DNA of 35,400 nucleotides from Smittium culicis (lineage: Eukaryota > Kickxellomycota > Harpellomycetes > Harpellales > Legeriomycetaceae). The position numbers and the translations under genes were made by a program. Under the pieces are notes generated by a model. That model worked only from the letters and a program-made list of their open reading frames with translations. It made no database searches and was not told where the DNA came from. This document shows positions 1-10,394 of the stretch, piece by piece. Every line of letters starts with the position of its first letter. Position 1 is the first letter of the stretch. The DNA is taken from contig LSSN01001175.1 of NCBI GenBank assembly GCA_001970855.1, positions 1-35,400 on the forward strand, given 5' to 3'.

Positions 1-810
1 TTCGGGGATAAAGGTCCCTCTTCGATTGGTGTATTTGCAAATTTGAAAATAGCCTTAATTGATGATATTATACTTCTTTTTGGTTTAAAATAGTGATTTT
101 TAAAAATATTTTCTGATTTTAAATCAAATTTTATCATTATTTTTTCAATAGAAACTCCAGAATTTAATTCTTTTGAGGCAGCAACGCTTCATGTACTATG
201 TGTACTGTTTTTTGAGCCTAACTCAGAGATTATTGATTTTAACCATCTAGAGATTGTATCTTTTGAAGTCGCATTTACAGTAGGCTTCAAAATAAAAATA
301 ATAGTACCTGATTACTGGACAAAGGCGTAGTTTTTAGTAATATCTAATTGTTCTTTTAATGTTTTAACTGTGAATAGATTTATATTCATTCTATATGGAG
401 ATAGCCTCATAGATTTTTCTCTCCTATCCCTGTGGTGTGGGAACCACAAAAAAAATTTTTTATTTTCATCTTCGCGTATCTGTGTGCGCATTATTCCTTG
501 TAATTCAGAGCGCGGATTCCAAGATATGGCTAGTGCTAGAAATATAATTCATTTATTAATTAGAATGTGGCACTTTAATTTTTATTTTCGCCCCATGAAT
601 CAATTATTTCAAGAATTGTATCAAAATATCATGCTGATATGCTTCTAAATACTTTTTTATGCTGTTTTTTTGTTCAGATAGTAGTCTAGCAGCTCTTATA
701 TCTGCAAATACGAGGTTTAAACCTGAATATGTGTTTAATAACTGTTCTGATATAGCTGTGTCATGCATATTCACTGATGTTGGCTTCAGCTTCAATGATA
801 CCAAGAAATT
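1..810 (-). pseudogene. Tyrosine recombinase remnant (DIRS-like), C-terminus outside window
   Basis: From about 540 down to the edge the minus strand stays in one frame apart from two stops, and shows the order of conserved boxes of a tyrosine recombinase: an Arg in a WNPRSEL box (Arg codon 510-512), a KTLKEQLDIT segment, TISRWLKSIISELG, an HST-stop motif (His codon 198-200) where HxxR is expected, and a Tyr in FKNHY (codon 90-92). The second catalytic Arg is a TGA at 189-191, one C-to-T change away from CGA. The N-terminal part (604-804) sits in another frame, so there is also a frameshift. This module sets the element apart from integrase-bearing LTR retrotransposons. Confidence 0.65.
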
Positions 811-999
811 TGAGAGAAATATAGGATAATATTTTTGTGGGTCATGACTATTTTCAGAGGTCCATTTATAGTATTTTTTCCAGTATTTATATTAGGAATT
901 TATTGTGTTAGGCCTTGCTAGGTTTGAAATCAGTTTTTTTTCCTCACATGCTAGTACTGTGTCTTTTTCTCTGATATTTTCCATATTTGCATCTTTCAT

Positions 1000-2570
1000 A
1001 GATTATCTTCTACTTTTAGATTTATTGGCAAAGATAAAGCTATCTTCGATAATAATAGGTACCATGGCTGTGCTGACCAATTCTGCACAAATATAACTAA
1101 AGTTAAGTTCTCTATTATTACATTTCGTATCGCTGGTAATATTAGAATTGGTGGGGGTTTTTGCGTATGCCCCGTCTTTTAGCCAAGGGTGCAGTAGTGA
1201 ATCTGTGCCCAAGAGATTGTGATCTGGTACTTGCGAAAAATATACTTTTAGCTGTAGTTCATTGTTGATTCATAAATTTCTACTTTCAGTGGACCACCCA
1301 AACACAGTTTACTATGTTGAAACAGTGCCTGAGCAGCTTTTACTCCAAGGGACTGTTCACATTGCGGGTGAGCCAATCTGCTAGCAATTTTTTCTTCCCA
1401 GATAAGTGTGTAATTTTTACTGATATTTTGTTCTCTGTAGTGATTTTAAAACATTTTTTTGCCAAATTAAACAGTTTTTAAGCGCTGTTGTGCACCCATT
1501 GGTAAATTTGACCTATTTTGTTATATTTTCTTTCTTTATTAGAAAATTCGATTTTTACAATATAAAGCGTGCAAAAATAAAGAATGTGGTAGAGTCTCAG
1601 CTACTTTGTAGTTTAGTGATTCCTGTTGCATTTTTGAATCCAAAATTACGCTAATCGACAATATGTCACTTTTGATACCCCAGTCTTTACTAGAAGCATC
1701 TTTAGTTGCAGATACTGATGTGTTTTGGATTCATAAGCTTATAAAATTAGTAGTTTACAGTTCCAATCGCATAAGTGACAGTCAAAAAAATTCTTTTCTT
1801 CGATTTTATTCGTTGAGAGAGGATAAAGAGCGTCGTAGCAGTGCTCTGAGATTTTTAGAGCTCGTGTGATATCGATCTGGAGTTCTTGAGATTTTATAGG
1901 GGTTGTAATTACTGCTAATGCTCACGCCGAGAATATTCCATTGAGACCCAAAGCATTTCTCGTTGTGAGTAATAGATGTGGCGCATTTCTTAGCTCTTAG
2001 TGTTTCTTTTTCAGCTGTTTTTTGGTGAGGTGGATGGACATTTTATCAGTATCAAAAAAAAATCTCAAGAATACCTGGAGAGTGTATCGATAGATCGCGG
2101 ATTTTTCTGTCTTCAAGATAAAACCCAAATTATGTAGATATTTTAGGTTTATTTTCGTATGAATATGGCATTCTTCTGATGTTTTTCACAGGATGACTAT
2201 GTCGTCTATACAGAAAAATGGACGTATTTTGATGAATCTCAGCGGCTCTAGGACTGTTTTAAGTCCAAATGGTAGTGGTAAAAATTCGAATATCTTGCCC
2301 TGATAGATGAATCGGTATATCTGGGCTGACGATTGATGCAGTGGGATGAGGTGATAAGCAGATTTCAATCCAAATTTTCTATTTAATCGATCATAAGGTT
2401 CAAATTGCTCAGAGATTTTACACTTTCTATCTTGAATCCTTCTTTTACAAAACATCTCTTTCATATGGGTCATTTCCAGCAATCATAGGATTTTTGTTGG
2501 ATCTTCCCGCGCGAATATTCGCGATACATATGTTGTGTTCTAGTCCCCAGATTACCGAACTACTTAGGAT
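1000..2570 (-). pseudogene. Reverse transcriptase-RNase H remnant (DIRS-like)
   Basis: The longest intact piece (2186-2482) carries the RT core: GLKSAYHLIPLH, then FEFLPLPFGLKT, then FCIDDIVIL, where the two Asp of the YxDD-type active site lie at 2201-2206. A TGA follows at once, but the same frame continues through an LGF box, a DTDKMSIHL stretch like the FLGFxIDTxxMxxxLP block of DIRS-type RTs, and a PLSTNKIEEK region ending in a W-N pair typical of the RNase H start. Further down (1003-1212) GTDSLLHPWLKDGAYA matches the HPWxxGAYAFPP segment found after RNase H in DIRS/PAT-like elements. At least three in-frame stops make it non-functional. Confidence 0.7.
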
Positions 2571-3289
2571 TTTAGAAATTCTTCGACCTTACAGCTTATT
2601 TCATCTGAATGGCTTTACTTAAAGATGTAAGATTTTTTGGTATCGAACTTGAATTCGAAGAGAACGGTATTCAATATCAATTTTTTAGCTTATCTAAGAG
2701 CCAAATGCTTTTTACATATTTTCCCGATTTTTTTATTCAATCTGAAAGTCAAAATGGAAAATTTTAGGTTGAAATAGGTGTAAAATGCAATTCTGTTTGA
2801 AGGACTGTTGGGAAGATCGTGTATTCATTTTTTTTTCTGGCGCTTTTTAGTTTTTTTTTTAATTTTTTAATTTTTTCCCGTGATCGGAGTTTTTTTGCAG
2901 ATCAGTCTTTCCATTAGATCTTTCTGAATTGCTTTTTCTATAAATTTACCACTTTTAGTATGGGTAAGAGATTTTTCCTTGGGACACTCTGAAACTCGGT
3001 TGAGTATTGTTGAGTTGTTTTGGAGTGAGTCCTTAACTTTTGATATATATTGGAACTGAGAGTATATTCATTCTGAGGCTTCTTGGTGTTTTTACAGGCT
3101 TCTTGGGTCATCTTTACTCGAAATTTTGATTTCCAAATTATCTTTTCCGTCCAACACTTTTATAGCCTCTTTTATATTGTTATACTCCTGTTTCATATAG
3201 AGTGGAATAACTTCAGCTGCTAAGAGCAAACTCGATAAGATTATCGATTTGGAGTTTATGTTAGCATATTCAATTTGATAAAAAGTTGT

Positions 3290-3579
3290 CTAAACAAACA
3301 GGAATTGGATTTAATGTTTTTCTGTATAAGGTGGGGTTGTTGCGGTATTTTTTCCGTATCTGAAATCCTGAACAACTGACGTTATATAGATGTTTTCCAC
3401 TTATGCGCGAAATTAAACGCAAGCCTGAGTAAATCTTGGGGGCTGCCGTTTATTTCTTGATCAAATGATTCAATCTCGGATTTTGTCGAGTTTTCGAGCG
3501 CATTGAAGAAACTTGAGAATTCTTCAATTTTAACTGTGACTCATGTAAGATCGAGAATTTTTCGTTCGGACTCTGTCAT
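3290..3579 (-). pseudogene. gag-like ORF remnant of the DIRS-like element
   Basis: On the minus strand an ATG at 3579 opens a frame starting MTESERKILDLT, interrupted by one TGA and then open again through an acidic, amphipathic stretch ending near FAHKWKTSI, where a TAA follows. It lies about 1 kb upstream of the reverse transcriptase in the same direction, where DIRS-type elements carry ORF1/gag. I see no zinc knuckle or other domain, so the assignment rests on position and frame only. It could instead be unrelated decayed sequence. Confidence 0.35.
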
Positions 3580-4557
3580 TGCTTTACCCTCTTCAGCAGT
3601 TTTTTTGGTTAAGCTTGATACTATGATTGACCTCGTTGCTTTTTAAGTGGCCCCTGATGGGTACTGGATTCCTCCCTATGATCGAAGAAATCGATTGTGA
3701 TACATTTTTATCTTCTTAATCATGTTTTGACAGCCATATATATCTTTCATCGAGTAGGTTCCATGATTTTAGGATTCACTTTCAGTGACGTAAATTCTAA
3801 CTGTCTTATCATCTTCAGTTTGTGTGATAATGTTGTCTGTACTTTGGCCAGATCCGAGCTCTTCAGTGAGAACCTGAATTTAGCGTTGAAGAGCTTCAAT
3901 TCTCTGCTGTTTTTGTTTATTGTTAATATTAGATTTATTTTTAATGACTTTCTGTACCTTGTGTATCTTTATTTTTTAAAAAATTTTATTTACTTTAATC
4001 TTTTCAAGATTTATAATTTTTAAAAATCTATTTATATCTACAAATAAAGTCGACTGTGGCCTGAATGGCCTACCACAAATCGGAGAGAGACCTTTTTTTC
4101 TGGACGAACTGTCTAGAATGTTCAACTGATAGTGAAGAATAGTTAATAAATATTTTCGAAAAAAGCAGATAAATTCAATTAATGGATGGATTATATTATA
4201 GTTATTTTAGTGGGCTCAATCTTCAATTGTCCAAATTGACCAATAACTAAGCTGATTAACCGTCAGATTGTTATAACAGTCAGTAGTTTTCACATAAATA
4301 TAACACGCCCTATAACTATATACATAAAAAAGAGATATATAAACCCGAACTTAGCCATCTCCCTGAAATGAATAAGCTTTCCAACATTTATCTTCAAATC
4401 TCATGTCCTTGTAATTGTCCTAGTTCTATTTCTAGTTTTTATATTATTTATTTTATTTCTATTTTCTCTTCAATAAACAACTTATTTTAGTTAATTGCAG
4501 TTATTGGAAATTAAAAATAGTAAGAGATAATACTGCAAAGTAAGTTTTTCGTACTAA
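3580..4557. other. Intergenic; possible promoter-like or solo-LTR-like stretch at 4269-4499
   Basis: No convincing gene. The open frame at 3697-4023 begins at a non-ATG codon, has low complexity and resembles nothing known, so I read it as chance. Between about 4269 and 4499 the sequence begins TGTTATAAC, has a TATATAAA at 4336-4343, a 39-codon ATG frame from 4368 and an AATAAA near its end. That layout resembles a solo LTR or an orphan promoter, but I could find no matching target duplication or second copy. Confidence 0.3.
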
Positions 4558-4747
4558 TCCTTTCCCGGGCGGTAGGCAGTTTTTGGTCTACCAAATATAA
4601 CCAACTGTATTCAAAAAAAATAGTTAACTTGCAAACATCACAAGAGTATTGGTTTGTTGATTAATTTAGCAAATAATAAACTAGCATATAAATCATAAAT
4701 GAATCAATTAATTCAATTTTTTTTTAAGAGTGTTGAATCGGAAAGGG
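4558..4747 (-). mobile_element. MITE copy 1 of the piggyBac-like ~190 bp family (reverse)
   Basis: It begins with TCCTTTCCCGGGCGGTAG and ends with GTTGAATCGGAAAGGG, the reverse of the copy at 29133. Internal blocks shared with the other copies include a TTTTTGGTCTACCAAATATA segment, the TATTGGT segment and AAATCATAAATGAATCAAT. The flanks are TAAT-like and ATAG rather than a clean TTAA pair, so the target duplication has decayed. About 190 bp and no coding capacity. It is in opposite orientation to the next copy, 106 bp away. Confidence 0.75.
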
Positions 4748-4853
4748 ATAGTTAGTTGTGTTGATTATATGCTGATCATTCTAGAAATATAAAGAGGTAA
4801 AAAAAAAAAGCATCAAACAGGGATCTACTTCAATAGCCAGAGCGTTTCATTGG

Positions 4854-5047
4854 CCCTTTCCCGCTGAACACTCTCTTAAAATAAAAGAAATAATTGATTC
4901 GTTTATAAATTAAAAGCAAACTTGTTATTTGCAGCAATTGTAGCATATACCAATAATTGATCGAGTCTCAGAATTGAATTATAATTTTTTGAATCTAATT
5001 TGTTATATTTGGTAGATCAAACAGGAGTCGACACAACAGGAGAAGGT
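4854..5047 (+). mobile_element. MITE copy 2 of the piggyBac-like family
   Basis: It starts CCCTTTCCCGCTGAACACTC and carries the shared internal blocks TTGATTCGTTTATAAATTA, CAATAATTGATCGAGTCTC and GTTATATTTGGTAGATCAAA. The right end is diverged and only approximate: the expected GAAAGGG terminus is not recognisable, and something like GGAGAAGG stands there. It is inverted relative to copy 1. Confidence 0.65.
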
Positions 5048-5538
5048 GCATTTATTAGGCAGAAAGCAATATACAGCAGAAAATTAGAGTGGACTGCAAA
5101 AATATTAAGAAATGACAATCGTGGCTAGCTATAGGAATCAAATGGTTTTCAATGGCACTATGAGATAAGTTAGTGTTCTGGCGATATATGATATCTCTAA
5201 ACCTCAATATTCTTTCTACTTATTGCCCTACTGATCTAGATTTTCTCCTAATAAGTTTATTGACTTCAAATTTTTCATAATAGTAATATAACATTAAAAT
5301 AAATCGATATTTAGGAAAAAAAAAATTAAACGCACTATAAAACTGATTTTAGAGTTTTTAATTTAATCAAAAACAAAATAAATTCAAGATCGGTACAATT
5401 TAATAGGGCAATTTTTTTAGATTTAGATTCTCAATTAAAATATTTTAGTTATTAATTGATAATTGTCAAATAAATAAATAAATAAATAAATTCAAGATAC
5501 TTTCATAAATTTATTAATTATTGCCTTTTTTTTTAAAT
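5048..5538. other. Upstream region of the GatA gene with an (AAAT)n microsatellite
   Basis: Highly AT-rich sequence with no gene. A tetranucleotide run of AAAT units occupies 5468-5490, about 50 bp before the inferred GatA start codon. No convincing TATA box can be picked out because the whole stretch is A/T. Confidence 0.4.
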
Positions 5539-8172
5539 ATGCTTAAAATCAAAAATATAAATTCAAAACTTAAACCAGAAAGCTCGGGCTTGCAAATACG
5601 AAAGCTTATCATCCGCAAACTAACTAGCTCGTCCAAGACAGGCATTGATGCTATAAGTTTTCCTAGGGGTCCAAAAGTTAGCTATGAAGACTATCTAACA
5701 AAGCTATATCATTTTATAAACAAGAAAAACGATAAATTAAACTGCTTGATTCATTTGCGACATAAAGAAGAAGTTATTAAGAGATACAAAAATGGCAGCA
5801 TATCAAGCAAGAATAATCAAAATATTGAGCCTCCTTTAGTTTTATGCGTGAAAGATAACATATCTGTACAAGGTTCTCCGAATTCGTGCTCTTCAAATTC
5901 GTTATATAGTAAGTGTTAATTGTTTTACATATAAATTTTTATACCAAAGCCTGATTTTATTTTATGAAAGGCGATTATTTGTTGTATTAATACAATTCAT
6001 TATTCTTTTCAAATAGGTTACGAAGCTCCTTACAATGCAACTTGCGTAGATTTATTAGAAGCGGATGGCAATCTAATTATCGGAAAAACTAATTTAGATG
6101 AATTTGGAATGGGTTCCACTACTACTAACAGTGCTTTTGGCTCAACTATTAATACTTTTAGAACTTCTGAAGGTTACTCTTAATATTTTAAAAGCAATTT
6201 ATTGTATTTTGCAACAAAAATGACTCTGTCAAGTTTGCATACTTATTATTTTGCTCAACATTTTATTAATACTTGCTATATTCAGGCAACCTAAGTAGCG
6301 GCGGAAGCTCAGGAGGAAGCGCAGTAGCAGTAGCAGCACGATTTTGTAATGCGTAAGTAATATAATTTGTTTTCTTATAGTATAAAACCTAACCATTATT
6401 TAAATTTCTGTGGATACCCTCAATATCTAAGAGGTATAATATTTAAATAATTATTTATAAATTAGATCATTAGGCTCTGATACTGGTGGATCAATCCGAC
6501 TACCGGCATCATGGTGTGGTGTAGTTGGATTTAAACCTTCATATGGCCAAATAAGCAGGCATGGATTGGTAGCATATGCTAATTCTTTAGATACGGTAGG
6601 AATACTGTCCGAATCGGCTTCAGTAGCAAAACGTGTTTATGGTAAATAACTCATAGTTATAATTAATTTACATGTTCACATATATACATTTATGATAAGA
6701 ATCTTTGAAGTTCAAACTTTTAAAAAGCCCAGGTTGCAACGATAGAAAAAACAAAAAAAATACTATACTACAAGTTAAACATAATAATCTTAGTTGCGGG
6801 ATTAAGATATATAGGCTATTTAGCATTTCAAACAATTCAAATTCGATAATTAAACTTTAGTATTATTATTTAGATACTATTTCAAAGTACGACCCGGCAG
6901 ATATGACGTGTATATCTCCTGATCACCGCAAAAAAATAAACATAGCCGTTCAAAATAGAAACCATAAATATTTTAAACCAAGCGAGGGTATAAAAGGTTT
7001 AGTAATAGGAATACCCAAGGTAGTTCTTTTATTATATTATATTAGAATTTTCACAGTCAGATAAATCTTAAATGTTTAGTATTGATGAAATAGCGTTTGT
7101 TTCTAGTATTTATCCTTATGGTTTTAAAGGTTTACTTGTACAAAATTAGGAGTATTATGTTACTGAGCTTTCTAACCCAGTGTTTACAGCTTGGAAATTT
7201 GTTGCCAATGTTTTAAAAGATTTGGGAGCAACCTTGAAGTCAGTAAGCTTACCTCACACAAAATATGGATTATCTGCATATTACACAATAACAGCGGCTG
7301 AGGCATCATCAAACTTGGCAAGATATGATGGTATCAGATATGGAGCTAGAAAAGACATTCTTAATACCAGCGATGATATTGGTTCTGATGCAAGCAATAA
7401 ATATTCTATCTATAGAGAAAGTGGATTAGGGCCAGAGGTAAAAAAAAGAATTATTGCAGGAAATTATGTTCTTTCTTTAGGGTAAAATTTTTTTTTTTTG
7501 CGTTTTTAAATATGCCTTTATACAGTTTAATATTATTATATGAAAAGGGCAATTTATTCATTCAATAATTTCCTTATTAAAAAAATATAATATTTGTAAA
7601 TCTAATTATTAAATTATTACGTTAGAGCTCAAAAATCATACTATGAGAAAGCACAAAAGATACGAAGATTGATTCAAGAAGATTTCGATTCAGTATTTAG
7701 ATTACCAAACAGCTTAAATGAAACATTATATAATGAGATAGATTCGCGAAAGATTTTTGATCAGATTGAGCGTGATGAAGTAGGAGAAAAAGTAGATTTA
7801 TTAATAATGCCTACATCAACTTCAACTGCACCAACTCTAAACGAGGTGATGGCTTTTTCGGCATCAAGAGATTTAGCGAGTAGTTTAGAATCAGTAAAAG
7901 ATAGTAAATTTATATCAAATTCAACCAAGATATATGTTAATGATGTTATGACAGTTCCTTCGAGTCTTGCGGGTATTCCGGCAGCTAGTATTCCAGCAGG
8001 ACTATGTAAAGGCAGTTTATGTCCTATTGGACTTCAAGTTGTTGGACAATTTGGTGACGATGAGTTGGTCCTTAATACAATTCAAATATTAGAGGAGGCA
8101 CTTAGAAGTCGGCAGAGTATACAAGATTCTAACAATGATTTTGCACCATTAGTCCCAAAAATTAGCTACTAG
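5539..8172 (+). CDS. HER2: Mitochondrial glutamyl-tRNA(Gln) amidotransferase subunit A
   Basis: Seven exons by inference: 5539-5908, 6017-6172, 6286-6352, 6466-6641, 6874-7019, 7150-7481, 7626-8172. All phases match, giving 597 aa. It is an amidase-signature protein with the complete Ser-cisSer-Lys triad: Lys105 in VKDN, Ser183 in GGSSGGS and Ser207 in [11 protein letters not shown], with 24 residues between the two serines as in the family. GatA hydrolyses glutamine and passes ammonia to Glu-tRNA(Gln) in the GatFAB/GatCAB complex. The N-terminus ([12 protein letters not shown], then [12 protein letters not shown]) is basic and lacks acidic residues early on, fitting a mitochondrial presequence. 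I chose the ATG at 5539; the frame is open a few codons further upstream but only from a TTG. The gene is called HER2 in yeast and QRSL1 in animals. Intron 4 (232 bp) is the longest in the window. Confidence 0.93.
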
Positions 8173-8780
8173 TTATTATTAAGCTATTATATGTAGATTG
8201 TAAAAGCAGGATAGGTTTAGAATCTTTTATGTCTCCTTTATTGATAACATTTTGATACAAAATTAAACTATATATTTTTTATTGATGTATACTTTTATAA
8301 TTAGTTGATAATAGTAAAACCATGTATGTTGATCCGATTTTTTTTTATAGTATAAGTTATCTAAATTGTTTCAATATTATTCGAAAATATTATTTTTTAT
8401 TTATAAATAATAAGATTGGAGAAAAGACGATTTGAATTTTTATATTTTATGATATTTATTGCTAAACAGGTTAAGTGATACTGGTTGACAAGATGATTGT
8501 AAAAATTATAAATACCAAAAACTAGATCAAAATGAATGTATATTAAAGTAGAGCATATAAATGAGCATTATTTAGCAGAGTTATGTAGTAGGCGAACAAA
8601 GACACGAAATAGAAATTAGAATATAAAATTTTATTATAAGTGATGTCATTAGTATAATAATTGAGTTTCTTTATAAATCGATTAAGCAAGAAAGCTAATA
8701 AAACTAATATGCCATACTAATTTATATTCAAGAAACTAATTATATGGCTTTTAAATAATTAAACTTTATTATAGTGCTGA
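8173..8780. other. Intergenic, downstream of GatA
   Basis: AT-rich, no open frame of note and no RNA gene recognised. It probably holds the GatA 3' untranslated region. I see nothing else in it. Confidence 0.4.
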
Positions 8781-9187
8781 TATTTAAATACACATTATTG
8801 GCGAATTAGTAGGAATATCAAAAATTTGCAATGGAAGGTACTGTTGATAGTAAGTGTGCTTAATTCTAGAACAAGGATTAGATAATACAGTGTTATCAAA
8901 TATGTGGACGGGTAATAAAAATCAGCATACTGATCGAATAGACAGGCACAGCTAAATACAAGATAAATGTGTGAACGTAGTTTCAAAATAAACAAATGAT
9001 GAGCTGCAGGGAGTTTATGGGTCAAGAGTGATCAAACAAAACTAAACCAGAGATTGTAAGCTTGATTGGTATAGTGTGTAAGAGTGAGGAGCTAGCAGGA
9101 AAGACGAGTGTTGATTGCCGTTAATGGGCCAAAAAGATGATGAATGGAGTTGGGCATACTGCTATAGCCGCTAAATTAAGGAGGTTT
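8781..9187. repeat. 407 bp dispersed repeat, copy 1
   Basis: This segment aligns without any net indel (constant offset 7923) to 16704-17110, with only about 15 differences, roughly 96% identity by eye. Both copies stop matching abruptly after AAGGAGGTTT. A 76-codon minus-strand frame (8795-9025) is shared, but the differences change amino acids freely and it resembles no protein, so I do not call it a gene. There are no obvious terminal inverted repeats, and neither tRNA-type promoter box is convincing. It could be a solo LTR, a SINE-like element or a piece of a larger transposon. Confidence 0.85.
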
Positions 9188-10394
9188 TTGCTGACAAAGG
9201 GCTACTTGATGGCAGGAATGTAGTTGGTAGGGGCAGGATTAATTTTATTGGGCTCCTATTTGAGCTCATACTAGAATATGAATTAATCTGATTATATTAT
9301 GTTACTGGCGAATTTAATTATGATTGATAGAAAGGCCTGCAAATAGTTATCTCAGAAATAAGGATAGTGTATAATAATTAGTGGGATCAAATAGTGCGAA
9401 TTAGCAGTTATATTGTGGCCAATGGATGGACTGGTATCATTTGACGCGTCAATAATAATACAGAATAATTGGACAGCAGCGAAAAAGATCAGTCCAGAAA
9501 TCAAGAAATGCCATAAATATAAACAACATGGGTTAGCCAGTAATTGCTAAGATCAGGCACCAATGCCGTGAATTTCGGCCAAAATTGCCAACAAATACAG
9601 AGTGAAATAGCCCATATACGAATATAAGCTGACTAATGAATGTTCTGTATTTGGCGACAATACGCAATATCGTAGCCAATAATATCAGCCAATAAGGCAA
9701 ATAATAACACAAAAAAATTCATTAAAAAGTTTGGGAAGTCAAAAATTTTTTTATTAACGGAAAACAAATCTTTTTCTTTTATATATAGCTAAATAAACGA
9801 TAGCAAGTTATATAGATCAGTCTAAAACTACTCGAAGACTTTTAAATCTGACCAAATCATTAAAGCTCTCTGTATCGTTTTAATATCTGTACAAATTAAT
9901 ACCCTCTATACTTATCTTAACCACCTTCATACCATTCAGTATCTCTCCTCTCGATATTCTATCCGTTAAATCCTCTCATCTATCCTTATCATTCAGCTTT
10001 ATTCAATTCAATACGCTGAACAATACAACATCATTCATCCACAGCTAAAATTATAATTTTAATTTCTCCATAGCCTTTATCATCAATTTACCCCCAAAAT
10101 TTTAGAATCTTCATCGATCGAAGCTCGCCACCAGCTAACTTCAAACTCAATAATTCAAAATAAAAACTATAATTGAAATATAACATGAAACACTGAATAT
10201 ATTCGATTTCTCCTCCAAGATTTCAATTTTCTTTTTCATCTGTACAATTATTTTTTCCACAAAAGATTTTATTTTAATATCTTTCACCTCTTTTCAAACT
10301 AGTCCACAAAATTAACAAAAGAATTCATCTTCTCTACTAACTTCTTTATTATTATTGTTATTATTTTTGCTTTTAGCTAAAATATTTCTATAAT
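9188..10394. other. Intergenic, upstream of TAF4
   Basis: No gene seen. The left half is purine-rich with stray CCAAT motifs, including two 13 bp apart at 9676-9680 and 9689-9693. The right half, from about 9840, turns pyrimidine-rich (C/T runs, few G), as expected of a fungal promoter and 5' leader before the TAF4 ATG at 10395. A TATATATA lies near 9780. Confidence 0.4.

Larger units (their letters stand above)
1..3579 (-). mobile_element. Decayed DIRS-like tyrosine-recombinase retrotransposon, truncated by window start
   Basis: Read on the minus strand, three protein modules follow each other in the order expected for DIRS/Ngaro/PAT elements: a gag-like start near 3579, reverse transcriptase plus RNase H (about 2570 to 1000), and a tyrosine recombinase (about 810 to the edge). 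Frames are broken by several stops and shifts, so the copy is dead. The recombinase instead of a DDE integrase, and RT-downstream motifs such as FxxFxxDTxxMSIHL and HPWxxxGAYA, favour DIRS-type over Ty3/gypsy. No terminal repeats can be defined because the left end lies outside the window. The module order is seen in the sequence; the family call rests on remembered motif patterns. Confidence 0.72.

Noticed and set aside
370..648. 92-codon plus-strand frame
   Set aside because: It begins at a non-ATG codon and is antisense to the tyrosine recombinase remnant; no family resemblance.
1000..2570. Ty3/gypsy assignment of the RT
   Set aside because: The blocks after the active site (LGF, DTxxMxxxL, HPWxxGAYA) and the downstream tyrosine recombinase fit DIRS-type elements better; no integrase was seen.
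3697..4023. 108-codon plus-strand frame rich in Phe/Leu/Ile
   Set aside because: Starts at a non-ATG codon (GTG/ATT-type) in AT-rich DNA, with no recognisable motif and no intron context.
8795..9025. 76-codon minus frame conserved in both copies of the 407 bp repeat
   Set aside because: Nucleotide differences between copies alter residues freely, the second copy reads through the stop, and no protein family fits. It is conserved only because the repeat is recent.
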